A DNA stretch of 64,000 nucleotides, from contig CM067533.1 of assembly GCA_034509925.1 (NCBI GenBank), positions 4,092,035-4,156,034 of the forward strand, given 5' to 3'. This document shows, piece by piece, positions 43,396 through 53,220 of this stretch. Position 1 is the first letter of the stretch. Each line of letters opens with the position of its first letter. Below the pieces are notes generated by a model, which saw nothing but the letters and a program-made list of their open reading frames with translations, did no database searches and was not told where the DNA came from. Made by a program: the position numbers and the translations under genes. The stretch is from Hirudinaria manillensis. Its lineage: Eukaryota; Annelida; Clitellata; Hirudinida; Hirudinidae.

Positions 43396-44835
43396 CAGAG
43401 CATTGCTGACATCCATTCGGTCCTCCCACGGGACCGTCAGTTCTACCATAATGACTGAATCGGTAGCTGCCGACTCCAGCACCATATCAGGCCGCTTGCC
43501 ACTCTCTTGTAGCACCTGGTTGTATTGCCTTTCTTCCTGCAAGTCTGCCGCAACTGTCCAGTCTTTGGCTGTGGACAGCAAGTCCCTCCTTTGGGCCATG
43601 TTCCTTTTGCGGTGCTGTGTTGAGCCCTCTCTTAAGAAGTACATCCTTCTTGGTGCCGCGATTTCTCGGGAATTTGCCTGGGAGCATGCCGTCTTAGATG
43701 CCTCGACCACGATCTGCAGGACTTGGTTATGTTGCCAAGTGTAGCGACCGTGAGCAAGGGCGTACGTGCATGATGAAAGCACGTGTCGGAGTGACTGTTC
43801 ACCAGCTCGCAGCTGGCGTCTTGAACCAACCGCCACTTCTGTAAGTTGGACCCGGAAGGGAGCACTTCGTAGACCGACCTTATGAGGAATGCCAGGCGGA
43901 GGGGAGACTTTCCAAATGTCTTTCCATGTGATGCATCCTTATATGGCGTCTTCCTAGGTTGTCCATTATCCTTGCTGGCTTTGCTGCACCGCCAGCGCAA
44001 TCCTTTCGGTCTCCATCTCTCGCCTTCTCTTTTGGATTATCATGGTGGCTTTTGACTACACATTCGCTTTGGACCATCTTGAAAAATGGTTCCATCCGAC
44101 TCCATGGCGGTACCTGCACGGGTCCTCTTTTCTCCTCGAAGGCTAGGATTGCCTCGGATTCCTCAATTTCTTCCTGGGCTCAGAATTTCCTTCCTGAGCC
44201 GAGTTGCGGCATGAAATCGCGAACCCTGCTGTCACTTGTGTTGTTGTGCGACCATTGAGTTCTGATTTTGCTAATTTTATGTTCTTCAACGATAGATCTG
44301 AGGGGCAGCCTCAACCGTGTGCTCTTGCTGTACAGGGCAACTAACGACAGCGAAGGCGGTAACCCGAACCATTTCCTTGTACACCGATTTATTTTCCTTT
44401 CCATCTCTTCTACCGACTGCAGGCCTATTTCGTAGATGGTCAATGGCCACAGCACTCTTGGTAGCAGGACGAACTGCATGAGCCAGACTTTGAATCTGCC
44501 ATGTAGCGGCGAATCTGCAATCGCTTTCAGACCGTCTGTCATCCTACTGACAGCGGCTGCCTCCTGGTTTTTGTCGCGGTGGAACTCGTCGAAAACTCTT
44601 CCCAAGCTCTTTACTGAATCTTCTGAGACCGTCGGAATGCGTTGTCCTCCCGCAGTAAAGCACACGTCGCTGCGAACTCTCCCTCTTGTGAGAAAGACTC
44701 CGGGATTTTGCAGGCTTCAGAGCCATGCGACACCATTGGAGTAGATCATTGAGCTTGTCAAGGGCTCTTTGGACAATCTGCTGCCTCTTTAGAACGAAGT
44801 TGGTGTCGTCCATGAAAACCTTTACTGAAGGCATA
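43396..44835 (-). mobile_element. 5'-truncated, degenerate non-LTR retrotransposon (LINE), RT to C-terminus
   Basis: Minus-strand translations in several frames give the second half of a LINE polyprotein in the right order. The reverse-transcriptase motif-C variant FMDD is at 44816-44805, followed by KPAKSRSL. Next come the thumb/connection segment, with LPRVLWPLTIYEI and RKWFGLPPSLS in the 44665-44180 frame. A Cys/His-rich segment with HVLSSC follows (near 43780), and a C-terminal RPDMVL...VELTVPWEDR ends at about 43417. These are features of a reverse transcriptase family found in many invertebrates and fish. The clade is not assigned. Everything upstream of motif C is missing, frames shift at least three times, and the very C-terminus is lost at the array boundary. 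It is not functional. Confidence 0.85.
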
Positions 44836-45188
44836 AACACCTCTCTATAAAATACATAAAAATATACATAATATATGCATATATATATTTCACTAACTTT
44901 TTGCTTTAACTGAACAATAATAATAATCAAATACATGAAATAATCTTTAATTATTTTTAATAACAATATTTTTACCAAAAGAAAAAATTACGATTTTGAT
45001 TAGAAATTTTTTTTTGTCCTTGATTTATTTCTGCTTGGTTAGATTTTGAATTCAAATCACTCACTTTGCAAGTGGTTTTGCCCATCACTGTTCTTGAATT
45101 ATCGTGCTCAGTTTTTGTCCTCCTTGTACCAACGCCTTTTATTAATATATTGTAATGTCGAAATCTTTTTATCACATCATTTTGGAAG
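44836..45188. other. AT-rich intergenic stretch, no gene seen
   Basis: Between the truncated LINE and the TM2D2 gene there is only AT-rich sequence with short chance frames and a short run of TA repeats near 44870-44890. I see no conserved domain or splice pattern. Confidence 0.6.
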
Positions 45189-45362
45189 CATTTAATTTAC
45201 AAATGTTTTATACATAATTTTTAAAGATTAAAATAATTACACTGATTTTTAATTTCGTAGTTCAATCAAAAATCATTTCAATAACATTTAATTTCCAAAT
45301 ACTTTATACATAATTTTTTAAAGATTGCAATAATTACACTTGTTTTTGTTTTAACAGTTCAA
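45189..45362 (+). repeat. Two-copy tandem duplication, period ~97 bp
   Basis: The block starting CATTTAATTT at 45189 recurs at 45285 with the same order of sub-blocks: TATACATAATTTTT, then AAAGATT, AATAATTACACT, and AGTTCAA. Several substitutions and small indels separate the two, so this is an old local duplication upstream of TM2D2. Confidence 0.65.
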
Positions 45363-45517
45363 CAGCAGTTTGTTTTATGCTGGATAAATATTTACATTTA
45401 AACTTGTAACCTGGTCATTGTTTACGACCTGACACGATGAATTTGATCAGCGGGTTTGGTGATGCTCTTATGAGTATGGTGAAGTAATTAAATAAACGAA
45501 ATTTAAGCTTCGTTTAG

Positions 45518-47526
45518 ATGAGTTTGGTTGGTTTGCGGTTGTCGATTTTATTAATTCTTTCCATTAGCTCGAGGCTCAAAGCCAATCGCACGCCAGGTAT
45601 CGAATCAAAAGATTTCGAGCCATATGCGCCCTTGGTAAAGTGTAATTATTTGTAAGTCGTTTTTTTTATTGATTTTGTTTTGCTAAATAGTTTTAATCTA
45701 GCTGGACATACTTTGTAATGAAAGAAATTCATTTAAAGCTTTTATTAGAATTATGTGATCATCAGGATCTGTACTTTTTAATATTTAATTAATTTGTTAT
45801 ATTGGGTTAATTCATAATGATTTTTCATATATTTGTGGCATTAAATATTGCAAATCACGACAGGTTTGAGTTTTTTTTATAGGGATGTGGCTTTTCTGCT
45901 TTGTGATTTACATGGAACTGACTTGAAGGGGAACTCAACTGCCAAGGATGAATTGGGTTATGGTTGTGTCAAGGTAAAGATTTAACATCTGTTTGGTATT
46001 GATCATGTTTAATTAATTATTCTTAAATGATGAAATATTTAAAGTTTGGGGGACAGAAATATAATGATGTTGAATTTTCACGTGTCCTTTGTAAAGTATT
46101 GGATGGTATCGAATGCCATGGTGAGAGAACATTTCTGACTAACAAAGAATACCCCTGTTTAAAGTTGGTAGACCTGTTTAATACATGGTTTTGTTTCTTG
46201 AATTACTTGCTATATAATTAAGGACTACTTTGGGGAATTGGAGATACTAAGCTACTTTATTACCAAGATTGTGCCATTGCACTAACCTCAAAAAGATTCT
46301 GAATATTATCTTAATAAACTTAAGTAATAATAAATTCTTACAATATTATTACATTATCCACAACAGTTTCCTAATTCAGATATGTAAGCTTTTGTTTTGG
46401 AGATAGTTTTGGAATTACAGAATTTTATAGTCCCTTAAGTGGTGCAGGATAGCTGAATGGATAGCATGCCTGTGTCAAACATTAAAATAGTAACAGTCAC
46501 TACGTGTTGTGTTCGATACCCAGTTTGCAACTCCAGAAAGTCCATATGAGATGGAACCATGTAAATGGTCAGCATGCAAGCCGGCTCGGATCGTTGCATT
46601 CCTGTATACAATGGTATCAGCATCACTCGTAATATTTGCAACCCAGCTTGAATTGCAGATGCTTCCAAGGAGGAGTGCTGTGGGGTCAGGGCTATATAAA
46701 GTGAATTGCCTCTGAAGCTCTGCCTACAACATTATAATTACAATTAAGACTATAATTTCATAAATTTGATTTCAAATTATTAATTTTTTCATTTTTAGAA
46801 TATGCTACTATCCATATATTATGGATCATTTGCTGATTATTTATGCATTTATTTAATAATCACATGAAAATATAACTGAAAAGTTTGAACTAAACTAAAC
46901 AGCTGCAGGACATAGGTTATATATTCAGTTTCTTTTATTCAAAACCAGTGTTTTGCATACACTGCTTTTAATGTACAAACCATGATTTTATAATTTTTGC
47001 ACGTATTAGCTTGAGTTGTTAACATCTCAATCTCAATGAGCTAATAGTTAATTTAAGAAGCTCAATTTTAATTGGAAAAATTTAGTAATTCCATAGATTC
47101 AAATTATAGGTAGTTTTAGCATCAGGAATGTTTTATGTGTGGTTAGGGAAGATTCAATTATATGCAGATTTAATTCTTTTACAATTTTGCAAATCACAAA
47201 AAATTATGTTTTGTTTATTTCATCAGGTATAATGGTCACTATTTCATAAACACTCTCATTTATTCTTTGTTGCTTGGATTTTTGGGCATGGATAGATTTT
47301 GTCTAGGTCATACAGGTAGGTACAAATGTTATTTTTGTGGACTATGAGGTTCATTTATTGCAATGATTAGTAATTTTGGCATAATAAATCTGCTTTTGTA
47401 GGCACTGCAGTTGGCAAACTTCTGACCTTTGGAGGACTTGGTATATGGTGGATTGTTGATATAATACTCATTATTCTAGGTGAACTTACTCCAGCTGATG
47501 ATAGCAGTTGGGTACCATACTACTAG
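45518..47526 (+). CDS. TM2D2: TM2 domain-containing protein 2 (five coding exons, 185 aa)
   Basis: Exons are 45518-45651, 45883-45973, 46045-46163, 47227-47315 and 47402-47526. All junctions are GT-AG and in phase, and the reading frame closes exactly. Residues 1 to about 22 form a signal peptide. The Cys-rich ectodomain carries the family signatures [12 protein letters not shown] and [25 protein letters not shown] is the first membrane segment, [16 protein letters not shown] holds the conserved DRF loop, and [13 protein letters not shown] is the second. The protein ends SSWVPYY shortly after the second segment. This matches animal TM2D2, a two-pass membrane protein of a small conserved family whose fly members are linked to Notch signalling. 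Length is near that of other TM2D2 proteins. The match across all five exons makes the identity secure; function in this species is inferred from orthology. The gene is convergent with the bZIP gene at 49018-50941. Confidence 0.95.
46440..46735 (+). mobile_element. tRNA-derived SINE in TM2D2 intron 3
   Basis: A Pol III A box (TAGCTGAATGG, 46450-46460) and B box (GTTCGATACC, 46511-46520) are spaced about 50 bp apart, as in tRNA genes. A tRNA-unrelated body of about 200 bp follows, GC-richer than the intron around it. The cloverleaf is not intact, so it is a SINE and not a tRNA gene. The ends are approximate and no clear target duplication was found. Confidence 0.65.
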
Positions 47527-49017
47527 AACTGATTTGGGATGCCATGGGAAAAAATGAACTTTGCCAAAGTTGTATGTATTATAAAGAAAGTTTATTGAAA
47601 CATTGTCTTGTGCATTTGCTATAGGATTATCAAAAAAATTTGCTGTTAAAAGCATAGAATTGGTAAAGGGTGCTTGAAATCTAATTGTGTTGCAACCATA
47701 AGAACCCATTTTGTTATGGCCATTAATATAGAATATTCTGTTCTTAAAAAATGTTGGATGTAGGTTCTTTTGTCTGGTTTCTAAGTTTGAAATCTTTGGA
47801 TGCTTCAGATCTAATTCAGATATGGACATTTTAGGTTCAATGGATCACCCATTTCCATGCAAATTTTGGTCATAATCTGGATTTTAATTGAAATTGGGAG
47901 TTGAATGTTAAATGTAGGTGCTGCAAATTAGCAACTTGGAAAAAAATGACTAAAACGTGGGGAATTATATTTCAAAATGGCTAATTTGGTACTGAAAAAT
48001 CCGCATGGGAGCTACGTTTTCTATAGATTTTGATTTCTTTTTAGTGGTGTTGTATGTATCTCTTATTTTGTGCTTTAAAATAATAGTGATTTTGTGTTTG
48101 CACTTAGTTAATAAATACGTCGCCAAATGTAACAAGCTTAAGTGCGACTTTTCTTCATAGAAAAAAAGGCCCTGGTCATACCGTCACATTGTTGAAACGA
48201 GTTGAAATAGCTAATCGGTGGTCATAAACTGAGAACTCTGGTCTGTTTTAGACTCATGGTTTTGCGAAGTAATGAGGGAGTCGACCTGCATCAGTTGCGT
48301 TGTTGATCGAATGTGCAGGTATTCCTGTGAAGGGCAGTGAAAAGGTGCGGTCCTTACGCGTCATGTTAGAAATCCATCCTCGAGAGCCAGGTGAAAGCTA
48401 TTCTCTGTACATGGGGGTGACCCGAACCTTTTCTTAACCTCCTTGTCTTCTGGCTCTTATAACCACCCTTCTAGTGGTCGTGCTGTTAGGGCGATGTTGA
48501 CCTTGTTGTAATTAAAATTATCAAAAATTCAATAAGCGCACGTCGTACTGCATTATTTCTAGGAATGGCAGGGGGATGTCTTTCCAGCCTTGTTTAGTCT
48601 TCAGGCTATTTTAAGCAAATATAACTGATCTGAAGTTAAATCGTTCATCGCATGAAATAAAAGTTAGCATTTGTTATTCTCGAACGGAACTGCAGAGTTA
48701 CATGCTTAACGAACTAGAAATAATATTCGGCACGACGAACTCCGCCAAAAACGCGCCGTTATGACTTCGATGGTTTAACAGTTTTCCCTAATTAACTTGT
48801 CATATTTTATTTGTTTTAACGATGTTAAAGATATTTCGTTTATTTGTGCATTATACAATTTATCGAAAAATTCCAACACAAAGGGAGATGAAACGGATTA
48901 CGGCAGCGATTCTCGAGTTTTTCGTTGAATAAACATCGACTGTCTTTTTTTTTAATCTTTCAGAGTTAAATGTTTAAGTAATAACAGAAGTCTAAATCAT
49001 CGCATAAATGGTTCGGA
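47527..49017. other. Convergent intergenic region between TM2D2 and the bZIP gene
   Basis: The first part is the expected TM2D2 3' UTR. An AATAAA at 48110-48115 is one candidate poly(A) signal. A GC-richer block at about 48170-48500 interrupts the AT-rich DNA and looks like a separate inserted repeat; I could not identify it, and no frame in it stays open. The minus-strand frame at 47476-47829 overlaps the TM2D2 stop and has no recognisable content. Confidence 0.5.
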
Positions 49018-50941
49018 CTAATAATGACCCTGGAAATTATCAGTCGTTTTCAGAAAAGGGCATTGCTTCTGGTGGGCCTGAAGAATTTGGGCGTTCTCGG
49101 AAAATACTCTGGTTAGCTGGTCAACCTCTGTTTGAAGCCGTAGAAATATATCCTCCTCAGTTTGGGCATTCTGTAAATAAATTGAACATAGCTAATTAAA
49201 AACTTATATTACTCCTACCATTGGTAAATCACGTATAAAAAGAAAATGTGTCGAAGCAAAAAGCTGATAGAAAGTATACGGAGTAATAGCATTACGGGGT
49301 CGTACATACAGAGATCCTCAAGAGTGGGAGTAGTAGAGAAAGTAGAGAAAGAGACCGATCTATCGAACAAGATGAGGATTTTCAAGAAATTAATTTTAAT
49401 AAATTGAATGGCCGAAAACATTCGGTGGGAAAATGAGGAGTTCAGCATGGGTGGTCAAAAATGGGCATATTTTTGCGGATGTTTATATAACTCCGCGGAC
49501 GACGTGATCCGCGAAGTCACGCCACTGCTTAGATCTGGAAAGAAGTTCCGAGCGCAGAGGATATCGACAAGTCAGTAGCTGGACTGATGTTCGAGGATGT
49601 AAGAGGTCCTATCCAGATGGACCGTCACGCAGTTGGGTGAAACCACTTCCGAAATTGGTTCCAGGCCAAGAGAGGAGACGAAAAGAGGATCAAGACACAA
49701 GTCACAAAGGACATACAGTTAGCGTAGCAGGGTAAGGGGACAACATGAGAAGCCGTGGTCCAAGTGGACAATCTTGGGTGGCAGGGATGACAGAAGAAGG
49801 CCTCCGACAGCCGTGAAAACATTTCTATTGACATTCTATTCCTGTTATGGTATAACCTACGAATATTAAATTCATTCTTAGTTGATTTGTATTTCCCCGG
49901 GAGGCATTGGCCCCTTCCCGAAGAGATGTCTGAAAGAAACACTGGAGAAAAGTATAAATGCACAAGCTAGAACAACCCTGATTTGATGGAGTCTCCACAG
50001 GCTACAAAGCGTTGGCTCATTTGGAATGTAGCATAATGACGTCATTAAGTGGGTGATTTACCTTGATAAGTCTCTCATACTTCTGTTGTTTCTTTAAGCG
50101 TAGTTTTGCCGCTGCTTTTCTATTTTGTTCACGTCTTCTTTCCAGCTTTGAAGTAGTCTGAAAATTAGAAGTTATGCTACTTACCAAAGAATGTACACAG
50201 TACTGCATTAGTTCAGCTGCAGAGGAGAAGGAAGAGGATGTGGGACAGTGTACCCTCCCCTTATCTCCATCATTTTTGTGCGTTAAACAAATAATGCCGT
50301 GCCCCCGTAACATAGACAGAATTTAACTTTTTGAGTCTGTTGACAAGGAGAGGCGGATTTGATCTTTAAATTGAATATTTACAAACAATTTCCCGAACCT
50401 GACCCACACCTTCAAATTTTTTTCGAGTTTTCCCCCTTCCGAAATGTTCTAGATCTCCCACTGTCCCCACCCAAATTTGCTTTTCCCAAAACTCTCCCAA
50501 TTTTAATATATTGGCTAAGCCACAGAGTAAATGGAAAATCGTATAATAATACGATTACTCTTTCAATGTCTTGCATTAACCATTTCAGTTAAAATTAATA
50601 AAAATGACCAACCCACTTAAGACAAAAGTAAAAAAAAATTAAATGTTTTGAACCTTGTCATCCGCCTTTGCTATTCCTTCCGAGATCTGATGTTTGAATG
50701 ATGTAAAGTTTGCTACAAAGTTTTTTTCGGTCATCGAATTAATTCCGCAGTACTGGGCTCGAAGATTATTAGCAATCTGTTATGTCAAAATATGTCAAGA
50801 AGAAGTATGTCACATCTATAAGTTACAATTTAGTATAAATCTTAGTATAAATTATCATTTTCTAACCTTACTTGTTTCTGCCATAAGAACACTTTCTTCA
50901 TCGTGAAAATAATTTATCACTTCCGAATAGTGAGAGTCCAT
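49018..50941 (-). CDS. bZIP transcription factor, ATF3/BATF/FOS type (four coding exons, 148 aa)
   Basis: Exons on the minus strand are 50941-50867 (ATG start), 50776-50654, 50157-50062 and 49170-49018 (TAG stop). All are phase 0 with AG acceptors and GT donors. Exon 3 is the basic region: ERRREQNRKAAAKLRLKK fits the bZIP NxxAAxxxR pattern, with Leu where AP-1 proteins have Cys. Exon 4 carries the zipper. Heptad positions counted from the first Leu are L, E, L, L, N, H, followed by HQKQC, the same register and His-x3-Cys ending as ATF3, JDP2 and BATF. The protein is predicted to dimerise and bind AP-1/CRE-like sites in the nucleus. Length is close to BATF and JDP2. Exons 3 and 4 are secure. 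Exons 1 and 2 rest on open frames and splice sites only, and the donors GTTAGA and GTTCAA are weak. Confidence 0.78.
49171..50061. other. Last intron of the bZIP gene, with a GC-richer island
   Basis: The intron is about 890 bp. Its middle part (about 49490-49800) is GC-richer and has short open stretches on the plus strand separated by stops. It may be a decayed element. I could not assign it to a family. Confidence 0.4.
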
Positions 50942-51501
50942 CTCGTGTTAGTAGCAAATTAATAAGCATTAAGTAGTCTTTAAACGAAGAATCTTAATTG
51001 TCGTCAACGTGATATAACAGGAATTTACGTTTCAATAAGCATGTCATGGTTATTAGTTATTTCGATTTGGGATTAGTTTTAAAAAAACATCATCCTGTAC
51101 TACATCAAAATAATGATTCTTTATGAATTTCATGAACATAAAGTGAATTTATAGGCATGAACATAAAAAAAAATTCCGCTCTAATCCCAAGCAACGAAAG
51201 AAAGTATAATTAAGTCTTGATCGTAATCTGATTGGCGGTAGTTTGAGCAAGCCGGAAACTTTCTGAGGAAGCTAATTTTATGATTCACAATAAGAAGAAA
51301 AATAAGTGCGATTTAATGAATACACATCATCAAAGATTTGTATTTTATATTTTTCACTTCACGTATTTATAAAAATAACTCAAATCCAAAGAGGAAATTG
51401 ATTTTTAATACCATTTCAATCCAAACAGTGAATTTGTTGTCCCAATTCGATTTTAGGGCATGTTCTGAAGCGTTCTTGACCATCTCAGCCAAAACCAGAT
51501 A
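50942..51501. other. Upstream region of the bZIP gene, nothing recognised
   Basis: AT-rich DNA up to the Tigger-like element. The bZIP promoter should lie here, but I see no clear TATA box or initiator. Confidence 0.4.
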
Positions 51502-51699
51502 CAGTCAAATCTCGCTACTACGCCACTCGCTGAGCAAAAGTCGCATAGTAGCGAGAGTGGCATTGTAACGAGGGTTTCTAAAAACGGGCTTATTTTATCA
51601 AATAAAAACGGCTTTATTGTAGAAAAAAAAACGACTTTATTTTCTCAAGTTACCTATCAGCTCAGTTGTCTAGCCGATAGCACGTTTGCATTACACCGA

Positions 51700-52149
51700 A
51701 CTTGCGAATCCACCGCTCCAGCTTCGCACTGCAATGCCTTGAACGTGATGCCGCGGCGCTTCTTAAAATTGTCCAGCCAACCGTCGCTCGCCTTGAGGTC
51801 CGGGATGTGCATCACTCCGGCCAGTTTCGTAGCCTTCTCCTTGATCAGATCGCCGCTGACAGGCAGATTCTGTCCTCTTGCTTACTTCAGCCACATGAGC
51901 ATTCCCTCATCGAGCTTCGGGTAGTGAGCCTGCGTCAGCTTCCTGCGCTTTGATGGAACTCCAGCTGTGATTGCAGCCTTTCTTCTTGCTGAGAATGCCT
52001 TTCACGGTGGTTATTTTAACTTCGACGCCCCATTTCTTGCTAATCTCCCTGGCCAGCTTGGAATGATTCGACTTCTTCTTCACGGCATCGATGATCTCCT
52101 TCTTCTCCTTCAGCCTAAAATCGGTTCGCTTGCGTTTCTGAGCCGACAT
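51700..52149 (-). pseudogene. Tigger-type transposase N-terminus (CENP-B-like HTH domains), broken
   Basis: The ATG is at 52149-52147. The first part, KRKRTDFRLKEKKEIIDAVK onward, is a CENP-B N-terminal helix-turn-helix. After a frameshift near 51925 the frame continues YPKLDEGMLMWLK, a TAA stop at about 51881-51883, then LPVSGDLIKEKATKLAG and ASDGWLDNFKKRRGI. Those are hallmarks of the second CENP-B/Tc5 DNA-binding domain. The frame ends near 51660 and no DDE domain follows. The frameshift, the stop codon and the missing catalytic half make it inactive. Base composition is GC-richer than the flanks. Confidence 0.88.
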
Positions 52150-52389
52150 TTGCTAATCTTCACCCCAACTAGCAATTCTCACATAAAATCTCGACATTCA
52201 CTCTCATTCTTATTTATACCCAGTGAACTTTGACCAATCAAATTCCATGAATGTTCCATCACTTTCCTTAATCACCCCTCACCAACAAGTCCTGGGTAAG
52301 AATTAACCCGATCAAGTCTTAAAAATTTAAGGTAATGGCTCTTAATTACTTCCCCGACTGCTAATATGTTCTTGACTTCGTCTTTGGCA

Positions 52390-52528
52390 GGGCCTTGGTG
52401 GCATAGTAGCGAGTGTTGGGGTGGCATAGTAAATTTATTTTGTATTGAATTTTGTCGGTACACAGCATAAGTGGCATAATAGCATTGAGTGGCTTAGTAT
52501 TGGGTGGCCTAGTAGTGAGATATGACTG
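52390..52528 (+). repeat. Subterminal GTGGC(A/T)TAGTAG-type repeats of the Tigger-like element
   Basis: Variants GTGGCATAGTAGCGAG, GTGGCATAGTA, GTGGCATAATAG, GTGGCTTAGTAT and GTGGCCTAGTAG occur in the right end. A related CGCATAGTAGCGAG lies near 51531 in the left end. Repeated subterminal motifs are usually transposase binding sites, which is the likely role here. Confidence 0.6.
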
Positions 52529-52659
52529 TATTTGATATTTATAAAGTAAAAATATAAACATCCTCTGAGATTCTTTGATTTTTAAATGAACATTTCTATC
52601 CACAAAGACGTGAAAGCGGAATCCTGCAAATAAATATCCGGTACCTGCTTAGGCAATCC

Positions 52660-52723
52660 TGTTATATAATTGAATAATTATATTGCATAACAATATAATT
52701 TATTATATAATATAATTCTACGT
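52660..52723 (+). repeat. Truncated 5' LTR
   Basis: These 64 bp match the first 64 bp of the 3' LTR with four mismatches. The remaining ~114 bp of the LTR and the primer binding site are missing, and the sequence runs straight into the gag leader. Confidence 0.85.
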
Positions 52724-53220
52724 CTCGGATCTCAAGGCATCTGGCGATAGCTCCTTTATCTTGCCACCGCCACCTCCGTTGGAATTGGACTCAATCAATT
52801 TAGCGGAAGCGTGGAGACGATGGAAGAGCGGGTATGATACCTTGTACAGACTACGAAAAGGTGATCTGCTCCGAGAGGACAAAAGGATGTCTCTTCTCCT
52901 CCAAGCTCTCGGAGCTGGAGCGGTGTCGGTCTATTACGACATGGATTTCGACGAGGAAGATGATAAGTTCTTACACGACACCGTATAACGGAGATTCGCA
53001 GTGAAATGCTCCCCAAAGAGACACGTTTTGGTGGAAAGAAACAATTTTTACCAAATTGTCCCCAAAGCAGAGGAATCCACGTGTGACTTTGTGGAAAGAG
53101 TTAAAAAGGACACTAGGAATTGTGAGTTTGGCGATCAAACAACCAACATGGTTATAGACAAACTCACCCTGACATACCCCGATCAAACCGTTAGGCAACG
53201 AATGATGGCTGAGGAAGATA

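Larger units (their letters stand above)
51502..52528 (-). mobile_element. Pogo/Tigger-like DNA transposon, internally deleted (1,027 bp)
   Basis: The left end is CAGTCAAATCTCGCTACTAC; the inverted right end is CAGTCATATCTCACTACTAG. A TA dinucleotide borders each end (51500-51501 and 52529-52530), as expected for the Tc1/mariner/pogo superfamily. It encloses only the N-terminal DNA-binding half of a transposase on the minus strand; the DDE catalytic domain is absent. Both ends carry repeated GTGGCATAGTAG-type motifs. It is non-autonomous. Confidence 0.88.

Noticed and set aside
43303-43836. 177-codon minus-strand frame spanning the array edge as a gene of its own
   Set aside because: Its content is the C-terminal part of the LINE polyprotein running into array sequence; it is a fossil.
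46441-46520. tRNA gene
   Set aside because: A and B boxes are present but no complete cloverleaf can be drawn, and a SINE body follows.
47476-47829. 117-codon minus-strand frame overlapping the TM2D2 end
   Set aside because: It is antisense to the last TM2D2 exon and 3' UTR, with no domain or splice support.
50359-50592. 77-codon plus-strand frame in the bZIP intron
   Set aside because: No similarity to known domains, no Kozak or splice context, and it lies inside an intron of the opposite-strand gene.
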